DNA of 64,000 bases, taken from contig JAVLUZ010000713.1 of assembly GCA_036768485.1 (NCBI GenBank), positions 1 through 64,000 on the forward strand, written 5' to 3'. The notes under the pieces are model-generated. The model was not told where the DNA came from. It saw only the letters and a program-made list of their open reading frames with translations, and did not search any database. How positions within the stretch are numbered: the stretch's first letter is position 1; every line of letters begins with the position of its first letter. Positions 33,001 through 39,224 of the stretch are shown in pieces. The DNA comes from Mermis nigrescens. Taxonomy: Eukaryota; Nematoda; Enoplea; Mermithida; Mermithidae. The translations under genes and the position numbers were made by a program.

Positions 33001-35865
33001 TGAACCGCTAAAAATCGCTCAAATTAGAGTTAGACATGGAGAGCATGTCAATTTTTTTCTAGCGCTGTGCGCCGGATTCATTGATTAGTTATAGTTTTTG
33101 CATTCTAGCTCACTCAAAACAGCTCAAATTTGAGTTATGACATGGGAAATATGAAATTTTTCCGGCGCTTCGCGCCGTATCTATTGTTTATATATGTTTT
33201 TTTTCTTCTAGTCCGCTCAAAACCGCTCAAATTTGAGGTTGATATGCAGAGCATGTCAATTTTTTCGGCGCTTCGCGCCGAATTATTCTATTATCCGTAT
33301 TGTTTTTCACTGTAAAGCACAATGATTAAGTACAAAGGCAAGAGATAAGGAATAATTCGCCGATTAGGTGATGAGAAATCAGCTTAAATGATAAATTTGC
33401 TGTATATCAAAATGAAATGAAGTGAAAATTTTTTAATTTTTTTGTTGAGATTTTTCTTCACCGTTGTATAGAGCTCGCCGAGATACGCTCAAAACTGTCT
33501 TTATTTTCGCCTATATCCTAATCGTTCTCGAGATATCTGGTCTCAACAATTTTCGCCCCCCCCCCGAAATAAAATCCTGGATACGGGCCTGGTTGTGCCC
33601 ATAGGTGCACAAGGTCAGGGTCGGCAGGGGGGGTGAAATGCTAAAAATCTAAAACAGTAAATTTAACGTTCACGATTTTTTTGCTGTTTTAATGATCAAA
33701 ATGGTCAAAATAGCCTATAAAACGTTTTTTCGTGTTAATAACACATTTTAAAAGCATTTTTAGCCCATTTTGACTGCATTATATCACTTGTAACACTAAA
33801 AAATGCAAAAATTTATCAATTTTGGGCGCTTTTTGAGTAAAAATTACTTAAAAGTACTAATCTGGCGCGAAGCGCCGGAAAAATTTTGACATTTTTACTG
33901 ATTTTGATGTCAAACATGACGCAGAACAAGACCTGTTTGCTCAAAATCGCCGGACAGTTCCGGTCTAGCTGACCCCTCAGGGGGTAATACCCGCCCCTCA
34001 CCCCCTATGTGCATGTGTGGTTGTGCCCTATAGGGGTTTTCACCCTCATCCTGAAATTTTTTGTTCCCTTAGAATTAGCGATTTCCCAATAATTCGTAGA
34101 ACTGGTGCTGTTCTATGCGTTTTTAGCTGTCAGTTTTTTCAAAAGTGTCAAATTTTATGCACTTCGAGCCACATACTCACTTTTTGATTACATTTTTCTC
34201 TTCAATTTATTCAAAGTTTTTGATATTTTCCGAAATTTCAAGTTCTGACGTTCTAGAAGTATAAAGCATCGCTATAAACGCCAAAAAAGATGTTTTTGAC
34301 CAGTGTTTTTTTGTACAAGGTCCCTCTGTACATGTACAAAGATTGTCCCCAAAAGTCTTTGTAAATTCTGTACATGCAAATTTTTGTTTACTATAACACG
34401 GTACAGTAGCGATTTTAGTGTTGTAAAACAGGGTTTTTCGACCTTTGGCGATGTATTTTAGCTTATTTCTGGGTTTCAGACTTCAAAAATTACTGAAACG
34501 TGCCTCAAAACGGCGCGAAGCGCCGAAAAATTTGACATTTTCACATTCTAAATGCAAATTCTGCCATTTTAAAGATATGAGGGACAAAAATACTCATTTC
34601 GGCGCGATGCGCCGAAAATTTTTGGGAATCTTACAACTCTTTACAGTTTTTGTCATTTCAAGAATCTTTGTTCAAGTACAAAGACGGTCCTCAATAGTCT
34701 TTGTGTATATACATCGGGAAAAATCTTTGCCGAATATAAAAAAGCGTGGTATCTCCTACTACAAATTTTGAAAGGCTTACCCCCTCAGGCCATTCGAGGA
34801 CCAAAACCTATTTTTTGAATTACGAAAGAGCTCCACACGATGCTCAGCAGTAAAATCTGAAGTATTTGTCGAGTAGTACGCTGTCCATTCATTCATTCAA
34901 ACGCTTTTTGTCCATTATTCTGTCCATATTTGATAGTCCAAGTCATTCCATCGTTCTTATTATAATTTGTTTTCATGCACACATAATCACAAATATTCAA
35001 GAAAAGTAAAATACAACGAGCTAAAGCATTTTTACGGCTTTTGACGGGATGGGCATTAGGAACGGCAAAAATATCTGAAAAAATCAACCTAAACTCATCA
35101 TTTTAGCGCCATAATTAGCCATAAAAATATTCCATTTACCCCCCTCCCCAAGAAGAAAAACTCGATCTACCCCCCCCCTCCCAGAACTTTTGACCGTGTG
35201 CATGCATGGGAGACAGGTTGAGCATTAAATTACCCCAGATTAATCATTTACGCCATCAAAGAAAATAGTATTTAACCCGTCCAACAACATTTGACCCTGT
35301 GCGTCTATGCAGAGGCGTATTTGGGGGGGGGGCGTTGGCCCACAAAATTAAGGCTTTTTGAGCGATTTTTAGCGATTTACGGCTTAAAAGGGCTAACTTT
35401 TCTGCCCAAGTCAGGGTTCCGCCCCCATTAGGGATACCGCCCCCCCCTTAGGAAAATCCTGGATCCGCCACTGCGTGTATGCGTGTTAAAAAGGAAGCTC
35501 TATGCAAATTAGGCTAACCGCGGTGGCGGAGGTGGTTCCTTTAATACAGCGTCGTCGTCATTATCGTCCAAATCGATGTTTTCTTCGTCAGAAATCCAGT
35601 CAGACGTTCTACGGGGCCTTTCTGTCAAAGACTGCCTCGCTTCAATCGCCTCGTTTGAGATTATTACACTCACTTCTTCTATTCTTTCGATTAACACCGG
35701 AGCCGACGATTCTCCAGCATCGACTTTACTTAATTTTTGCCCTATTATTTCGCCCGAGTCAGCCGACTGTTGAGTATTAGGCTGAGCTGAATGCTGAGGC
35801 GACGATTCCTCCTCGACATCGGAGTCAGAGTACATGCTCAGAATTTTAAACGCTCGACTATCCAT
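14393..35865 (-). CDS. SAP30BP: SAP30-binding protein (HCNGP family), three exons, 412 aa
   Basis: Nuclear HCNGP-domain protein; the human homologue binds the SAP30 co-repressor subunit. Exons are 35865..35519, 23222..23026 and 15087..14393. Junction 1 is CG|GTTAGC with TTGCAG|T (phase 2). Junction 2 is AAAG|GTTAGA with CTTCAG|AC (phase 1). Coding length is 1239 nt, exactly 413 codons. N-terminus has a family-like LSMYSDSDVEEES. Exon 2 adds a basic Ser/Pro/Arg segment ending TLVSYEIDGDT. Exon 3 holds IELPAEPREKCS, FRNPSMYEKLVEH, DELGSNFPPSLSDPHGF, DYYDEIAKAQRAMMDKLEK and a basic RRRSKWDNA tail, all HCNGP landmarks. It exceeds human (308 aa) through low-complexity Ala/Asp/Gly linkers. Introns of about 12.3 and 7.9 kb are transposon-filled. 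Exon joining is inferred from phase and homology. Confidence 0.85.
15227..15492 (-). mobile_element. hM1 MITE in SAP30BP intron 2
   Basis: CATACGTGGGC to CCCAGGTGTG. Flanks GTGGACAC and GTGGGCAA match at 6 of 8. Contains four G-runs of five or more in about 60 bp. Confidence 0.83.
15510..15910. mobile_element. R7 dispersed repeat copy
   Basis: Shares AATTCGTAGAAAAGGTGCTTTTTC, TATTTGCTCAAAAGT, TTTTCGGCGCTTCGCG, a CTAGAAAGATA block and CAGAATTCCCAT with 24285-24970, 27900-28290 and 34028-34300. Confidence 0.65.
16156..16676 (+). mobile_element. hM1 copy interrupted by a second hM1 (16198-16462)
   Basis: Outer flanks CTCCCAAT and CTCCCTAT match at 7 of 8. The inner copy is in opposite orientation, CATACGTGGGC to CCCAGGTGTG, with an exact TSD GTATGCAC at 16190-16197 and 16463-16470. 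The target is again the outer copy's own GTATGCAC, as at 8723. Confidence 0.9.
16784..17255. repeat. hM2-related degenerate element
   Basis: Begins CAGTGGCGGAACC and ends near CTCCGCCCTTG, resembling hM2 ends. The interior differs and no matching TSD was found. Confidence 0.45.
17334..17576 (+). mobile_element. hM1 MITE with exact TSD
   Basis: GTATGCAT at 17326-17333 and 17577-17584 (8 of 8). CACACCTGGGC to CCCACGTATG. Confidence 0.9.
17645..17917 (+). other. Open frame of unknown status (90 codons)
   Basis: The region between two hM1 copies reads hydrophilic, amino-acid-diverse protein for about 75 codons (for example EEYTTVTKTTIKQDRSEEY) before entering hM1. I do not recognise a family. 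It is antisense to SAP30BP intron 2 and has no clear splice sites, so it may be a fossil exon or chance. Confidence 0.3.
17903..18165 (+). mobile_element. hM1 MITE
   Basis: Flanks TTTCCCAC and TTTACCAC (7 of 8). Starts CATATCTGGGC, ends CCACCTACG. Confidence 0.87.
18166..18634. other. SAP30BP intron 2, nothing recognised
   Basis: AT-rich sequence without a gene or repeat I can name. Confidence 0.4.
18635..18825. mobile_element. hM2 MITE with exact TSD
   Basis: GTGTTCAG at 18627-18634 and 18826-18833 (8 of 8). Ends CAGAAGCGGATTT and GATCCGCCACTG. 191 bp. Confidence 0.9.
18834..19235. other. Intronic AT-rich sequence
   Basis: No supported feature. Confidence 0.35.
19240..19660. mobile_element. 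hM4-like degenerate element
   Basis: Starts near CAGTGTTTATTTTTGCACAAGG and contains TTTGTACATGTACAAAGATGG, the GCGCCAAGCGCCGAAAA palindrome at about 19530 and AGTCTTTGTACATCGGG, all shared with 24979-26424 and 34301-34745. Confidence 0.65.
19692..19895. mobile_element. hM2 MITE
   Basis: Flanks TTCATAAC and TTCATAAT (7 of 8). Ends CAGGGACGGATTT and GATCCGCCACTG. Confidence 0.88.
20125..20775. mobile_element. R8 element carrying an expanded minisatellite
   Basis: Starts CAGACATGCACGTG and ends near CATGCTGTGCACCTATG. The left 220 bp match R8 copies at 12730 and 35915. The right part is the tandem array listed next. Confidence 0.7.
20355..20757. repeat. Minisatellite, about 20 units of AGACCGGCTAATCCCCCCAC
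   Basis: Units are 18-23 bp, with length variation in the C-run. There are roughly 20 units. It is not a CRISPR array because there are no unique spacers. One diverged unit stands at the same place in the R8 copies at about 12945 and 36122. Confidence 0.93.
20776..21243. other. SAP30BP intron 2; unassigned
   Basis: About 21105-21230 (CAGGCACGTAGCTGGCCGTCC, AAATAACGTTTAAAA) is shared with 51650-51780, so it is a dispersed fragment. No gene. Confidence 0.5.
21244..21505 (+). mobile_element. hM1 MITE
   Basis: Flanks GTCCGAAC and CTCCGAAC (7 of 8). CATACCTTGGC to CCACCTATG. Confidence 0.87.
21506..22447. other. Intronic; one dispersed repeat at 22042-22275
   Basis: 22042-22275 is the inverted partner of 336-526. 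It holds two near copies of a TTGACCATTTTTAGGCGTTTTTCCCAATT-like unit. Otherwise unassigned. Confidence 0.5.
22448..22592 (-). mobile_element. Internally deleted hM1
   Basis: Starts CATAAGTGGGTAGCA, passes directly from the GGTCAAAAAATGG block to the G-run region, and ends CCCACACCCGCTTGTA. The core (GACGTTTCTCATC) is missing. TSD is unclear. Confidence 0.7.
22593..23025. other. SAP30BP intron 2, exon 2-proximal
   Basis: No repeat or gene recognised; contains TTTACAC/GTGTAAA words like those at 4-6 kb. Confidence 0.35.
23026..23222 (-). CDS. SAP30BP: SAP30BP exon 2 (197 nt)
   Basis: Acceptor TTTTTTCTTGCAG and donor AAAG|GTTAGA are both strong. The exon encodes a Pro/Ser/Arg-rich stretch, then VESKTLVSYEIDGDTAAEI and SEKRPSK. 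Its phases (2 in, 1 out) fit exons 1 and 3 exactly, which is the main evidence for including it. Similarity to the family is weak, limited to the acidic linker style. Confidence 0.75.
23303..23837. mobile_element. Long hM2 subfamily copy beside SAP30BP exon 2
   Basis: Starts CAGGGGCGGATTT, ends AGATCCGCCAAT. Interior matches 11902-12455 (TTCTTGGCGACC, CAAAACAATTTTAACAGCAGAAACAGC, CTTCTGGACGTCTATCCGCC). Contains GGCGCTACGCGCC and GGCGCTTCGCGCC. It lies 80 bp upstream of the exon 2 acceptor on the gene strand. Confidence 0.8.
24285..24970. mobile_element. Two R7 repeat copies in tandem
   Basis: Copies run about 24285-24560 and 24561-24970. Each starts CATACATGATCTTWAGGGGGTTT. The second ends CAGAATTCCCATGCTCTGCATGTATG, giving an 8-bp inverted end CATACATG. 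The second carries GGCGCTTCGCGCC at 24745. Confidence 0.7.
24979..26424. mobile_element. Large hM4-related palindromic composite
   Basis: Outer ends are CAGTGTTTTTTGTACAAGG and GTACAAATAAAACACTG. Flanks carry ATGGTACC on both sides, offset by one base. Inside are several inverted copies of TTTGTACATGTACAAAG and at least six GGCGCTTCGCGCC palindromes (25311, 25402, 25623, 25716, 26191, 26277). The inner order suggests nested or rearranged hM4-like copies. Confidence 0.7.
26952..27423. mobile_element. TIR element, about 150-bp inverted ends
   Basis: Left GGATCTAGTATACAATTTACC and the reverse complement of the right end (GGATCTAGTAATCAATTTACC) agree. They continue through GCCGATCCATATAAGCTACAG and CAAGGAGATGG. 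The centre is AT-rich with AACTTAC repeats. No coding. Confidence 0.75.
27424..27899. other. SAP30BP intron 1; unassigned
   Basis: No supported gene or repeat. Confidence 0.35.
27900..28290. mobile_element. R7 dispersed repeat copy
   Basis: GTACATGATTTTGGGG, TAAGGGGGTTTTCACC, CAGAATTGACGATTTTCC, TGCTTGCTCAAATGTGTC and GACGCTTCGCGCC are in the same order as the 24.3-25 kb copies. Confidence 0.6.
28291..28800. other. Intronic T-rich region
   Basis: Short open frames on both strands, none recognisable. About 28530-28620 is T/A-rich. Confidence 0.35.
28807..29018. mobile_element. hM2 copy, drifted
   Basis: GAGGCGGATCCAGGATTTTCC to CGCCCCTG with the hM2 interior, including GGGGGGCGGAACCCTGACTTGG. 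No clean TSD. Confidence 0.75.
29145..29335. mobile_element. hM2 MITE with exact TSD, 191 bp
   Basis: CTTGTCAT at 29137-29144 and 29336-29343 (8 of 8). Ends CAGTGGCGGATC and ATCCGCCCCTG. Confidence 0.92.
29582..30322 (-). mobile_element. hM4 hAT-type element, complete, 741 bp
   Basis: Ends CACTGTTTTTTTTTGTACG and GTACAAAAAAAAACAGTG. Exact TSD CTTGGGAG at 29574-29581 and 30323-30330. It is nearly identical, in opposite orientation, to 61124-61865 (742 bp). Includes GGCGCGAAGCGCC at 30156. No coding; a non-autonomous but apparently young element. Confidence 0.93.
30514..30691. mobile_element. 178-bp TA-flanked TIR element, copy A
   Basis: TIR CACTACTCGCCACGAATG / reverse complement TAGTGCTCGCCACGAATG, continuing with TTTACG. 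TA at 30512-30513 and 30692-30693. The TA duplication and TIR point to Tc1/mariner-type mobilisation. Copy B at 41366 has the same length. Confidence 0.88.
30692..31019. other. Solo arm of the 2867-type TIR element, then unassigned
   Basis: 30700-30795 matches the right arm of the 2867-3625 element (CCCCTCCTTTTATGTCC, TTGCTAGTA). The remainder is unassigned. Confidence 0.55.
31020..31340. repeat. Fold-back array of short AGCCTTTTT / AAAAAGGCT units
   Basis: The left half repeats units like TATTTAGCCTTTTTGGACTCGAAAA; the right half repeats the reverse complement (GAGCCCAAAAAAGCTAAATAGC). Units are about 40-50 bp, roughly four each side. The whole could form a long imperfect hairpin. Confidence 0.7.
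31650..31843. mobile_element. hM2 MITE
   Basis: Flanks ATGAAGCC and ATGAAGTC (7 of 8). Ends CAGGGGCGGATTT and GGATCGCCACTG. Confidence 0.88.
31844..32423. other. SAP30BP intron 1; unassigned
   Basis: One GGCGCTCCGCGCC at about 31896 in a sequence related to 33280-33460 (TTAAGCACAAAGATTGAGTAC). No gene. Confidence 0.4.
32432..33591. mobile_element. hM3 hAT-type element, 1160 bp, exact TSD
   Basis: TIR CAGGCCCGTATCCAG and CTGGATACGGGCCTG. TSD GTTGTGCC at 32424-32431 and 33592-33599. A second hM3 left end (CAGGCCTGTAACCAGGGGG) at about 32780 and doubled interior blocks suggest nesting or duplication. Contains GGCGCTTCGCGCC at 32605, 33164 and 33267 plus variants at about 32695, 32955 and 33062. 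GGGGGCGGGGGGCCTGCCCC near the left end could form a strong hairpin. Confidence 0.9.
33600..34019. mobile_element. hM5 element inserted at the same GTTGTGCC site
   Basis: Starts CATAGGTGCACAAGG, ends TATGTGCATGTGTG. Flanks GTTGTGCC at 33592-33599 and 34020-34027, identical over 8 bp, the left one shared with hM3. Contains GGCGCGAAGCGCC at 33864. 420 bp, no coding. Confidence 0.88.
34028..34300. mobile_element. R7 dispersed repeat copy, truncated
   Basis: TATAGGGGTTTTCACCC, AATTCGTAGAACTGGTGC, TTTCAAAAGTGTCAAATTTT and CTAGAAGTATAAAGCATCG follow the R7 order. Confidence 0.6.
34301..34745. mobile_element. hM4-like element, right end decayed
   Basis: Starts CAGTGTTTTTTTGTACAAGG and shares the TACAGTAGCGATTTTAGTG block and two GGCGCGAAGCGCC-type palindromes (34512 and about 34600, one mutated). 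The right end reads AATATAAAAAAGCGTGG, so no TSD can be assigned. Confidence 0.7.
34746..35309. other. SAP30BP intron 1; unassigned
   Basis: Open frame at 34893-35087 (minus) has no recognised similarity. CCCCCCTC-rich remnants at 35140-35190 resemble worn MITE ends. Confidence 0.4.
35310..35473. mobile_element. hM2 MITE just inside SAP30BP intron 1
   Basis: Flanks CGTCTATG and CGTGTATG (7 of 8). CAGAGGCGTATTT to GATCCGCCACTG, 164 bp, 45 bp from the exon 1 donor. Confidence 0.88.
35519..35865 (-). CDS. SAP30BP: SAP30BP exon 1 (N-terminus, 115 codons)
   Basis: ATG at 35865-35863 begins MDSRAFKILSMYSDSDVEEE, matching the acidic N-terminus of the family. The exon ends in a proline run at the donor CG|GTTAGC (35518). 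A CTAG acceptor (TTTGTTTCTAG) ends about 15 bp upstream of the ATG and could receive a spliced leader. An hM2 element (35310-35473) lies 45 bp inside the intron. Confidence 0.82.
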
Positions 35866-35914
35866 TTCAATTAAATTACCTAGAAACAAATTCGGGCACT
35901 AGTGAGCACACAGC

Positions 35915-36165
35915 AGACATGCAAGTGGGGGATAAAGCCCCAGAATGGAAAATAGAAAATTTTTTGCACAAAACGAGGCAATATGAAGGCTAAAAACGAT
36001 GAAAATTATCAATTTTCCTCAAAACACTAGAAATTTATCAGAAACTGTATATTAACCTTGTTTTAATGCTATTTTACCGTTTACACCAATGTTAATGGCA
36101 TAAATGCTCATTGTTTTACTCCACCAGACCGGACATGGTGAGCCCCCATGCTTGTGAGCATGCGA
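35915..36165. mobile_element. R8 copy with one GACCGG unit
   Basis: CAGACATGCAAGTG start, CAGAATGGAAAAT and AAGGCTAAAAACGATGAAAAT blocks, then CCAGACCGGACATGG near the end. Confidence 0.65.
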
Positions 36166-37189
36166 GCACAGCATGGGGCATAGGATCTGGGCGGGAACTA
36201 GAATTTTATTTCAAACTGCCTTTTTGGGCTTAAAATTATGTATATCATGCACAGACCTGTCTGACAATGCTCTCTCTGGCTCACTAGAACGCAAAAAAAC
36301 AAAATATACCTAGTCGAAAAACATAAGTGCAGGACGCGCGAAGCGCCGCGAGTTCAATAACTGCGCACCAAGAAATACCTGAAAGACATTAAGAACAACA
36401 CCACGTCTACGATATTTTACGGAAAATCAGAAATTGAGGGGAAATAAAAATTGGGACATGGATGATAACCTTTCTAGTGAAAATCGAAAACCGTCCAAAA
36501 ATAAGCTATACTTCATAAAAATGAAAACGTATATACCGACATAAAAGTGTAAAAATATAGGGTAAATTCATAAGGTATTTAGGGTCTGAAAAAGGTAATC
36601 AGTCCCGTATACAGAATTCGTTTCGGCGAAGGGGACAGGCAGATCAAAATTTTTTCAAAGCATAAAGGGGGATTGAAGTATGGATATTAGCTTACAAATT
36701 TGGTGACCCTAATATCTTAGATACGGTGGGAATCCAATAAGAACCATCATGGGAATTCAAAGGTGGAGGCCGAAACCAAAAATTTTTCAATAAGGGCATT
36801 TTTTAGGTAAAAACGATGGGTACAAGTAAAAAACACTGTTTTTTGACGTTTCAAACAATGCTCGCTCTTCCAACAACATAAAAACGTAAAAAAAATCTCT
36901 AAAAATTTGAAAAAATTGAGTAAATTTAACAAAATATGGTCAACAAACGTGCATATAGCACGGAGGGCCACAAGTTTGAGATTTTTAAGCCGTGAATGAG
37001 CTAAAAACGCCGCTCGAAAGGCACACTTTTTACAACTTTTATCAACTTATACAAAAAATCGACAATTCTCAGGGAGGGAAGTCGAAGATTTTTTGAATTT
37101 TTTATAGAAATTTGGAATTTTTGAAGAAAAATTTTTAACTTTTTGAAAAATCAGCTGAATAAAAAAACCAAATCCTCTTTCTATTTATT
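36166..37189. other. Intergenic, no gene recognised
   Basis: One GCGCGAAGCGCCGCG at about 36340. Otherwise AT-rich with T-runs; the open frame at 36747-36971 (minus) is not recognisable. Confidence 0.4.
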
Positions 37190-37905
37190 TTGATTACATA
37201 AGCATTCGTGTAGCAGGTTCACATATGTATTGAGATAAGATGACTTTTATCACTAAATAACTGTTTGGCAAACCTTAGTTGTACATTTTTCATTAAATTA
37301 ATGTTATTAATGAGATAGGGGTTCCAAACCACAGTACCTACTATATTTAGGAATAGGTGTGACATAAGTTTTGAAATTTTTTTGAATCGATTTTTTTACT
37401 AGGCATATATTCACAATGCACTCTGCATAGATTTCAAATTTTTTGATATCAAAACACCAAGGTCCTTCATCTCAGTCAGATCTATTGGTATCTGTAAATC
37501 ATCAATTTTGTAACAAAACTTGGGGTTCGACCTTCCCATCTGTCAAACAAAACATTTACTCAATGAGATCTCCAGCTGCCAGCTATCAGCCCAACCTTTG
37601 ATATATATATACATCAAATTATTTTGTAAATCAGTAAAGTTCAAGGCAAGGTTTGAAATCTTAGCATCATCAGAAAAAGCGAGATAGAACTGGTAGTTTG
37701 GCGGTCACAAAAATCATTTATGTAAAGCAAAAACATTGTAGGGCCTAAAACCCTGCCTTGGGGGACCCCACTCAAAACTGGAAGTGAATCAGAGAAAGAA
37801 TCTCCCACTTTAACTTTTTGCGATTCCCCGCTCAAAAAAGCTTTCAACCAGTTCAAGCAAAAGCCATCAATACCATATGCGCCCAGCTTCAAAAGAAGTT
37901 TCTTA

Positions 37906-39224
37906 ACGGGTGTCCATTAAAAAATGAGACTGCGTATTAGAGTACCATAAGTCAACAAGTTCTGAAAAGTAAGAGGTAATGTTTGCACGTTTGGAAAGAG
38001 CATAACGTCCTCTATCTACATAAGCATTTTGGTTAGTCTGTCTGCTTCCTGTGTGTTTTGGGATGTCTTCCAAACAAGATGGTCTTCGATTTTGAATGTA
38101 CAAGTTTCACAAGGCGCATTTTGACAAAGGACGTCTGTTCACTGCTAGCCATTTTAAAAATGAGGGCGTCCCAAAAGCGACTATTTACCGGATTCTTAAG
38201 CGATTTTACAACAGAAAATCTTCCATTCGCCAACCCGAATCAGGTCGTAAAGCGAGAATCCTGACAAAACCTAAGCTAACAAAGCTGGAAAGGCTATTTG
38301 ACATTAAATGCAGCATTTCCGTTCATCAGGCAGCAAACAGACTTGGCCACAGCAAGTCATATATTCATAAATTAGTTAAGAATAGTCTGAATTTGCAGTA
38401 GGTACTGAAAGAAAATGAAAATTCCGTCGCATTCCGACTTACAAATTCACCTAGCTAAGACAAAGTGCGGCCGACTGTTTCGAAAATTTGGCAAAAGACA
38501 ATTCATTTTGGATGATGAGTCATATTTTACCTTCTCTCATTCCTCAATTGATGGAAATAGAGGATATTATACCAGAGATGCTTCAGCCGCTCTGCCTAAT
38601 ATTAAATTTGCCAGAAAAGCTAAATTTAAGTAAAAGTTCTAATCTGGATTGCCGTAGGCCCTAAGGGCATGAGTCAGCCATTGACTTGGAAATCGGGCTA
38701 CGCAATAACTGGCCAGCATTATTTAAATGAGTGCACCAAGCATAGACTGATTCCTTATATTCGAGCAAACTACAATAAAGGTGAATAATGTCTTCTAGCC
38801 AGATCAGGCGAGTGCTCATTACGCGAAAACAGTGATTGCTTATCTGAAGTACATATGAAAACATCGATTTTGTTGACAAGCCTTAGAATCCTGCTTGTGT
38901 TCCTGAAATATGTGCTATTGAGGACTTTTGGAGTTATCTCAAGTCCCTTGTTTACGCAAAGGCATAGCAAGCTAAAAATTCAGCTCAGTTGATCAGACAA
39001 ATTAAATTTTGCTTGAAGAAAGTTGACCCCGCTGTTGTACAAAAGCTTAGCCGAAAAAGAATCAATAGCATTTGTCGCAGCAGTGTGATTGAAAGCTGCA
39101 CATAGTTTCATTTTGTTGGCCTTTTGTTTCTCTTTAGAACCATATATTACTTGTTGAGTTATTGTTTTCGGATTATATAAAAAAGTTCGTTCTGAATGAG
39201 TCTCATTTTTAAGTGGACACCCAT
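37906..39224 (+). mobile_element. Tc1/mariner-type element, 1319 bp, TA TSD
   Basis: TIRs of about 24 bp: left ACGGGTGTCCATTAAAAAAT; right end, reverse complement, ATGGGTGTCCACTTAAAAAT; both followed by GAGACT. TA at 37904-37905 and 39225-39226. Length and TA duplication fit Tc1/mariner. It sits in the minus-strand RT; removing it rejoins the RT frame at the block before KLLLKLGAYGID. Confidence 0.9.
38063..39100 (+). pseudogene. Tc1/mariner transposase remnant
   Basis: 38096-38401 encodes the DNA-binding half, with GVPKATIYRILKRF and SVHQAANRLGHSKSYIHK helix-turn-helix segments. 38415-38633 gives the catalytic start FILDDESYFTFS. 38634-38760 reads WIAVGPKGMSQPLTWKSGY and NECTKHRLIPYI. Near 38807-38830 is PDQASAHYAKTV, preceded by a stop where Trp is expected. 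Near 38920 is IEDFWSYLKS. Multiple stops and frame changes make it dead. Confidence 0.85.

Noticed and set aside
35866..35889. Earlier start of SAP30BP exon 1 at a TTG codon
   Set aside because: TTG is not a likely eukaryotic start and an acceptor-like CTAG lies just inside. The ATG at 35865 fits the family.
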